DNA of 9,198 nucleotides from Methanolobus sp. UBA118 (GTDB lineage Archaea > Halobacteriota > Methanosarcinia > Methanosarcinales > Methanosarcinaceae), in assembly GCA_002508635.1 (NCBI GenBank), contig DACO01000176.1:3241-12438 (forward strand), read 5' to 3'. The notes beneath the pieces are model-generated. The model made no database searches, was not told the origin of the DNA, and saw only the letters and a list, made by a program, of their open reading frames with translations. Of the stretch, positions 4,940 through 9,198 are shown piece by piece. Both the position numbers and the translations under genes were made by a program. Position 1 is the first letter of the stretch. The number at the start of each line of letters is the position of its first letter.

Positions 4940-7375
4940 TTAGAGGTCTATGGAAAGACAGTCGTTCTTTTCCATTTCCTCTTCTGTCTTCTTGATTCTT
5001 GGCACGATCTCCATAACAGAATCAGGGTTCAGGGAGATCGAGTCTATGCCCTGTCTCACAAGGAACTCCGCAAACTCCGGAAAATCACTTGGTGCCTGCC
5101 CGCAGAGTCCGCTGTGCTTGCCGTTCTTCTTTGCACCCTTGATAGCCATGGCAACGATTTTCTTTACTGCCTCATCCCTCTCGTCAAAGGCTTCTGCAAG
5201 TATCTCCGAATCCCTGTCAACTCCCAGTGTAAGCTGGGTCAGGTCGTTGGATCCGATGGAAAAGCCGTCAAAGTACTTACTGAACTCGTCGATCAGAAGG
5301 ATATTACTTGGTATCTCACACATGACATATATTTGCAAATCGTTCTTTCCCCTCTCAAGGCCATGCTTTTTCATCTCCGCAAGCACCTTTTCAGCTTCCT
5401 CTACCCTTCTACAGAACGGGATCATAAGGATCAGGTTTGAAAGTCCCATCTCTTCTCTTACTCTCTTCATCGCCCTGCACTCAAGGGCAAATCCTTCCCT
5501 GTATCTCTCGCTATAATAGCGGGAAGCACCCCTGAAACCAAGCATGGGATTGTTCTCCTCAAACTCGAAATATTTCCCTCCAAGCAGGCTTTTGTACTCA
5601 TTTGACTTGAAATCGCTCATACGTACCACCACAGGTTTTGGATGGAAGGCTGCGGCAATGGTACCAACTCCGAAGGCAAGTTTTTCCACAAAGTAATCTT
5701 CCTTACTTTCGTAACCCTTTGTAAGTTCCTCGATCTGCTCAAGCACGGATTTATCATCAACCTTCTCGGGATGAACAAGTGCCATGGGGTGGATCCGTAT
5801 ATAACTTGAGATGATGAATTCCAGTCTTGCAAGCCCTATTCCGTCATTGGGTATCATGGACAGCCCGAATGCTTCCTCAGGGTTGCCAAGATTCATCATA
5901 ACTTCAGTCTTAGCACTTTCAATTTCCGTGAGATCAACACTTTCCGTATGGAAATCAAGTGCTCCCTCGTAAACCTTTCCGACATCTCCTTCCGCACAGC
6001 TAAGGGTTACTTCCATGCCGGTTTCCAGCTTCTCCGTGGCATCCGTCGCCCCGACAACAGCAGGTATTCCCAGCTCACGGCTCACAATTGCCGCGTGGCA
6101 TGTCCTTCCTCCCTTGTTTGTGATAATGGCAGCCGCCCTTTTCATTACCGGTTCCCAGTCAGGTGTTGTTGTATCAGCAACAAGTACCTCTCCTGCCTTA
6201 AATGATGAAAGCCTGGATACATCCTCTATGACCCTTACCTTTCCGCTGGCTATCTTGCTACCGACACTTCTGCCTTTTACAATGACCGAAGATCTCTCGT
6301 CAAGGACATAGCTCTCAAGTATTTCCTTTTTCCTCTGGGACTGCACCGTCTCGGGCCTTGCCTGAACGATAAAAAGCTCTCCGGTCTCCCCATCCTTTGC
6401 CCATTCTATATCCATGGGCGATCTCTTCTCATTCTTTCCGGAATAATGATCTTCTATGGTGACTGCGTAGCGTGCAAGCTGCAGTATCTCCTCATCATTG
6501 ATGCAGAAGCTTTTTCTCTCGGCCTCAGGGACTTCCACATTGCGGGTGAGCACTCTGGAATCTCCGCGGCCGTAGATCATCTTTATGGCCTTCTCGCCCA
6601 GTGTTTTATTGATGATGGGCCTGTTATTGTCCTTGAGTGTAGGCTTGAATACGTAGTACTCATCAGGGTTCACAAGCCCCTGGACGATGTTCTCACCAAG
6701 ACCATAGGCCGCGGTTATGAAAACAACATCCTCAAAACCGGATTCCGTATCGATCGTGAACATCACTCCACTTGATGCAAGATCCGAGCGGACCATCTTC
6801 ATAACTCCGACAGAGAGACCGACCTTGAAGTGGTCGAAATTGTTGTTCACACGGTAGGATATGGCCCTGTCTGTGAAAAGTGATGCAAAACACCTGCTAC
6901 AGGCATCTTTCAATGAATGGTATCCGCTGATGTTCAGATAGGTTTCCTGCTGACCTGCAAAAGAGGCATTGGGGAGGTCTTCCGCAGTTGCCGAACTACG
7001 CACGGCCACATCGGTATCGCCTTTTCCGTACTGCTCACTGAGTTTGTCATAGGCCTCTTTGATCTCCTCCCAGAGGTCATCGGGGATGCCCGCATCAAGG
7101 ATAATGCTCCTTGCTTTCTTTCCCCTTTCCGCGAGATCCTGTACATCTTCTGTGTCCAGTCCTTCAAGGGTCTTTTTAAGCTCATCAAGAGTTCCTGATT
7201 CCTCCAGCACATGCCAGTAGGCGTCTGCTGTTACCGCAAAACCGTTTGGTATCCTGATTCCCTCTTTTGTAAGTTCCCTGTACATTTCCCCGATAGAAGC
7301 GTTCTTTCCTCCCACCAGAGGAACATCATCTATAGTTATCTCTTCAAACCACCGGATATACTTGCTGTTTCCCAT
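4940..7375 (-). CDS. ppsA: Phosphoenolpyruvate synthase
   Basis: An 811-residue cytoplasmic enzyme making PEP from pyruvate and ATP (giving AMP and phosphate), the entry to gluconeogenesis from acetyl-CoA-derived pyruvate in methanogens. The N-terminal ATP-binding domain (about 5-345) has VGGKNASIGEM, VAVRSSATAEDLPNASFAGQ and IVQARPETV. The swivelling phosphohistidine domain (about 365-475) carries GGRTCHAAIVSRELGIP with catalytic His427. The C-terminal PEP-binding barrel (about 485-795) has GLARLEF, GSNDLTQLTLGVDRDS and HSGLCGQAPSD with catalytic Cys758. The length is close to the usual ~790, with a short acidic tail. The start chosen is ATG (7375-7373) because GGGG (at about 7383-7386) lies 7 bases before it; a TTG one codon upstream (7378) is possible but too close. 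It has no partner kinase-phosphatase (PSRP) gene beside it. The flanking T-tracts suggest its own transcript. Confidence 0.97.
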   Translation of the reverse strand: MGNSKYIRWFEEITIDDVPLVGGKNASIGEMYRELTKEGIRIPNGFAVTADAYWHVLEESGTLDELKKTLEGLDTEDVQDLAERGKKARSIILDAGIPDDLWEEIKEAYDKLSEQYGKGDTDVAVRSSATAEDLPNASFAGQQETYLNISGYHSLKDACSRCFASLFTDRAISYRVNNNFDHFKVGLSVGVMKMVRSDLASSGVMFTIDTESGFEDVVFITAAYGLGENIVQGLVNPDEYYVFKPTLKDNNRPIINKTLGEKAIKMIYGRGDSRVLTRNVEVPEAERKSFCINDEEILQLARYAVTIEDHYSGKNEKRSPMDIEWAKDGETGELFIVQARPETVQSQRKKEILESYVLDERSSVIVKGRSVGSKIASGKVRVIEDVSRLSSFKAGEVLVADTTTPDWEPVMKRAAAIITNKGGRTCHAAIVSRELGIPAVVGATDATEKLETGMEVTLSCAEGDVGKVYEGALDFHTESVDLTEIESAKTEVMMNLGNPEEAFGLSMIPNDGIGLARLEFIISSYIRIHPMALVHPEKVDDKSVLEQIEELTKGYESKEDYFVEKLAFGVGTIAAAFHPKPVVVRMSDFKSNEYKSLLGGKYFEFEENNPMLGFRGASRYYSERYREGFALECRAMKRVREEMGLSNLILMIPFCRRVEEAEKVLAEMKKHGLERGKNDLQIYVMCEIPSNILLIDEFSKYFDGFSIGSNDLTQLTLGVDRDSEILAEAFDERDEAVKKIVAMAIKGAKKNGKHSGLCGQAPSDFPEFAEFLVRQGIDSISLNPDSVMEIVPRIKKTEEEMEKNDCLSIDL

Positions 7376-7466
7376 CAATAAACCCCTGAATTACTCAATC
7401 AGTATGTATATGGATATGATTGTTTTCCAGAAGTATATGTCTTTGGGAAAGGGATTGAAGCGGCAG

Positions 7467-7472
7467 AAAAAA
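7467..7472 (-). terminator. Oligo-T stop after the coiled-coil gene
   Basis: T6 on the minus strand, 6 bases after the TGA of the coiled-coil gene and about 92 bases before the ppsA ATG. It suggests that the two genes are not one tight operon. A weak A/T box (ACATATACTT, 7440-7431) after it could start ppsA. Confidence 0.45.
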
Positions 7473-7477
7473 TAAGA

Positions 7478-8773
7478 TCAGGAATATATTATTTCGGCAT
7501 CCTGTCCGAAAATGGTTTTTATCTCTGAGTTGAGCAGATGTTTTGAACTTTCCAGATTATCCTCAATATCCTGCAGATGATTACGCTCTGCCTCTATTCT
7601 GCTCAGGATCTGTCCGATGGAGTCCCTGTACTGAGATTCCTGAGTTTCGATATTCTCCATCTTCTGGTAAACGTCCAGTTGATTCAGCTCATCGGTGACT
7701 GCTTTTTTCTCCGACAGGTAGCTCTCTCTCTGCTCGAGCAGATCTGCCATTACAGATGTTTCTTTCAACTTCTCTATCTGCCTGAGTATCTTGTCATACA
7801 TCTGCTCTTTCAGGCCCAGGTCCCTGTTTTTGATACGCTGCTCAAGCATATCAAGAAACGATCCCAGCTCCGTTTCCCCGATTGCAGACGGGTTGTTTTT
7901 TATTGTTTCCAGTGTATTTCTGTTACCGGGTGACAATACGTGTATCTCTTTTTTGTCCTGTTTTTCAACCCTGGATATGGCCTTGGACATGGGTGTGAAC
8001 AGTCTCCTGATCTCCGAATCAGTAATTGATATATTATCATCAAGTTCCTTTATCTTGTTCTCAAGGTTGCGTGCATTCTCAAATTCATCGCTTCCCTTGA
8101 GCTCCTCCATCCTGGAACCAATATCCGCCACATCTTGTTTTGAAGATTCGTATTTTTCTTCCAGGTCGATAATCCTTCCCTGGATTTCTTCGATTTCCCT
8201 TTCCTGGCGGCGGATACTTTCTATCTGCTCCGGGAACTTATCGAAGATCTCTATCTTCTCTTTTTCATCCTTTATCAGACTATAGAGTTCATCAATCCTG
8301 CTCTCAAGACCTGCCAGACTCGAGCCTACATTCTCAAATTCCCGTGGATAGAGAGCCTTGATATATAGCATGCTTCTCTGGGTATTTTCCAGTACCTGCT
8401 TAAGAACGGTCTTTGAATCCTCATAGAAATCAAAGGCATCCTTTGGATCCTTATTCGAGGGTACGTGTATCTTTTCGATCACCAGGTCGAGGTTGTGGAT
8501 TACATTGTCACGATTGGACTCTCCAAGTTTTTCAGCCCTCTTATTTGCATCCGCCATCGCTTCAGCCTCAAGCAGCCTCTGTCTGGCATTCCTGATATCC
8601 TTTATCGAGCTGTTGATCTCTCTGTACTTCTCTCCGATAGGTGCCCTCAGTGAGTCCAGCTCCTTCTTGTATTCCTCATTGATAACATCCGGGAGCCTGT
8701 TAAATTCGATATTTTGAGGCAGGCTTTCAGCCTCCTTTTTCTTTTTCCCGAATATTCTGTCCAGAAAACTCAT
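7478..8773 (-). CDS. Coiled-coil protein of unknown function, 431 residues
   Basis: A highly charged, soluble protein dominated by Glu, Lys, Arg, Asp and Ile. It opens with MSFLDRIFGKKKKE, a short amphipathic/basic head that could touch the membrane. Helical coiled-coil stretches follow at about 30-85, 150-255 and 325-415. A less helical middle (about 256-320: RRLFTPMSKAISRVEK, HVLSPGNRNTLETI) looks like a small globular block. There are no Walker or zinc motifs, no Cys, no transmembrane helix and no signal peptide, so it is not a full SMC/Rad50 ATPase despite the similar coil style. Similar hypothetical proteins are likely in related methanogens, but I cannot name the family. The ATG at 8773 lacks a clear SD; its A/T box (TTTTTTATAGG, about 8848-8858) lies in the gap after the TOBE gene. 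A structural or scaffold role is inference. Confidence 0.85.
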   Translation of the reverse strand: MSFLDRIFGKKKKEAESLPQNIEFNRLPDVINEEYKKELDSLRAPIGEKYREINSSIKDIRNARQRLLEAEAMADANKRAEKLGESNRDNVIHNLDLVIEKIHVPSNKDPKDAFDFYEDSKTVLKQVLENTQRSMLYIKALYPREFENVGSSLAGLESRIDELYSLIKDEKEKIEIFDKFPEQIESIRRQEREIEEIQGRIIDLEEKYESSKQDVADIGSRMEELKGSDEFENARNLENKIKELDDNISITDSEIRRLFTPMSKAISRVEKQDKKEIHVLSPGNRNTLETIKNNPSAIGETELGSFLDMLEQRIKNRDLGLKEQMYDKILRQIEKLKETSVMADLLEQRESYLSEKKAVTDELNQLDVYQKMENIETQESQYRDSIGQILSRIEAERNHLQDIEDNLESSKHLLNSEIKTIFGQDAEIIYS

Positions 8774-8774
8774 A

Positions 8775-8802
8775 GTCTTATGAAAAGACGGAATACTGTC
8801 TT
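8775..8802 (-). repeat. GTCTT/AAGAC/GTCTT alternating repeats in the leader
   Basis: GTCTT (8775-8779), AAGAC (8785-8789) and GTCTT (8798-8802) alternate within the last 30 bases before the coiled-coil ATG, so two mutually exclusive 5-bp hairpins can form. This is a short pattern of uncertain meaning. Confidence 0.3.
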
Positions 8803-8847
8803 AAAAGCCTGTTGGAATGTAAATTGTAAGTTTGTTCACGGAAGATC

Positions 8848-8858
8848 CTATAAAAAAA
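8848..8858 (-). promoter_or_regulatory. A/T box and T7 tract between the TOBE and coiled-coil genes
   Basis: The minus strand reads TTTTTTTATAGG. It can end the upstream ABC-ATPase transcript (T7, 8852-8858) and also act as A/T box for the coiled-coil gene, with a start near 8825 and a leader of about 50 bases. Confidence 0.4.
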
Positions 8859-8868
8859 TAGCCGGAAC

Positions 8869-9198
8869 TCAGATTACAACGACCCTGCTCTTGTCAATGG
8901 CAACCCTGCACTCATCTCCCGCTTCAAGCTTTGAATTCTCAAAGAACTGGTTTGCCACCTCGGCGATGATCAGGTTGCTGTGTTCTTTGATCTTCAGAAC
9001 TATTACCTTGCTGGACCCCTTGTTGACAATACTCTTCACCGTTGCATCAAATATATTCTCATCCTGCATTCCTGTTCCGTCTCCTATCTTACGCAGGACA
9101 CGCAGGTTCTCAGGACGTATTCCCCATGATATCTTTGTACCCTTTTCAATTGCCGGATGTTCTGCTCTTACAAGCATTTCCTCGCTTTGAACTACGAT
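8869..9198 (-). CDS. ABC-transporter ATP-binding protein, C-terminal TOBE part
   Basis: The frame is open to the right edge, so this is the last 109 residues of a longer gene; the internal ATG at 9177 is not the real start. The segment contains WGIRPENLRVL, the RPE hallmark opening of TOBE domains that end CUT1/MOI-type importer ATPases, followed by beta-rich FDATVKSIVNKGSS and LIIAEV, and it ends with DECRVAIDKSRVVVI, matching the family's last strand. The TOBE domain senses or regulates substrate uptake; the Walker motifs lie outside the window. Layout and phylum suggest a molybdate/tungstate (ModC or WtpC) importer, but sulfate or other oxyanion importers share this module, so no symbol is given. 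Confidence 0.8.
   Translation of the reverse strand: MVVQSEEMLVRAEHPAIEKGTKISWGIRPENLRVLRKIGDGTGMQDENIFDATVKSIVNKGSSKVIVLKIKEHSNLIIAEVANQFFENSKLEAGDECRVAIDKSRVVVI

Noticed and set aside
7376..7378. TTG as the start of PEP synthase
   Set aside because: The next codon is ATG with a better 7-base spacing from GGGG.
8869..9177. 102-residue stand-alone TOBE protein starting at the ATG at 9177
   Set aside because: The frame stays open to the window edge, and TOBE domains are normally C-terminal parts of ABC ATPases.
1..9198. CRISPR array, insertion sequence, phage or toxin-antitoxin system
   Set aside because: No regularly spaced direct repeats, transposase, integrase or recognisable toxin/antitoxin proteins were seen on either strand.

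Overview
The window looks like a chromosomal segment of a methanogenic archaeon, most likely a Methanosarcinales member. Three things point there: TATA-type A/T boxes lie about 25-50 bases upstream of genes, archaeal-style oligo-T stops follow them, and the gene set fits (PEP synthase, a His-type archaeal superoxide dismutase, a Cache/PAS histidine kinase with a Methanosarcina-like H-box, and a small CxxC zinc-ribbon protein). The genus (for example Methanolobus or Methanohalophilus) is an inference from overall composition and style only.

Left part (1-1784): the 5' end of a branched-chain aminotransferase gene reads out of the left edge on the minus strand from a clear promoter. A complete tRNA-Arg(TCT) follows on the plus strand. 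Next comes about 1.4 kb of low coding density. It holds several tiny ORFs on the minus strand (388-558, 560-673, 716-865, and a possible broken ORF at 1397-1586), one good small zinc-ribbon gene on the plus strand (1035-1235), and unusual inverted repeats at 1240-1377, including an 11-bp pair around a G-rich (minus strand) loop. This tRNA-proximal stretch is the least explained part of the window.

Centre (1785-4700): a 757-residue membrane histidine kinase (TM - Cache - TM - HAMP-like - PAS - HisKA - HATPase) on the plus strand converges on a superoxide dismutase gene on the minus strand. Only 33 bases separate them, and these carry T-tracts for both strands.

Right part (4701-9198): a minus-strand series of phosphoenolpyruvate synthase, a 431-residue coiled-coil protein of unknown function, and the C-terminal TOBE part of an ABC-transporter ATPase entering from the right edge. 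Oligo-T tracts and A/T boxes between these genes suggest mostly separate transcription units rather than a tight operon. PEP synthase and the aminotransferase are central anabolic genes; the dismutase and the kinase are oxygen-defence and sensing functions. No defence island, CRISPR array, phage or IS element was recognised.
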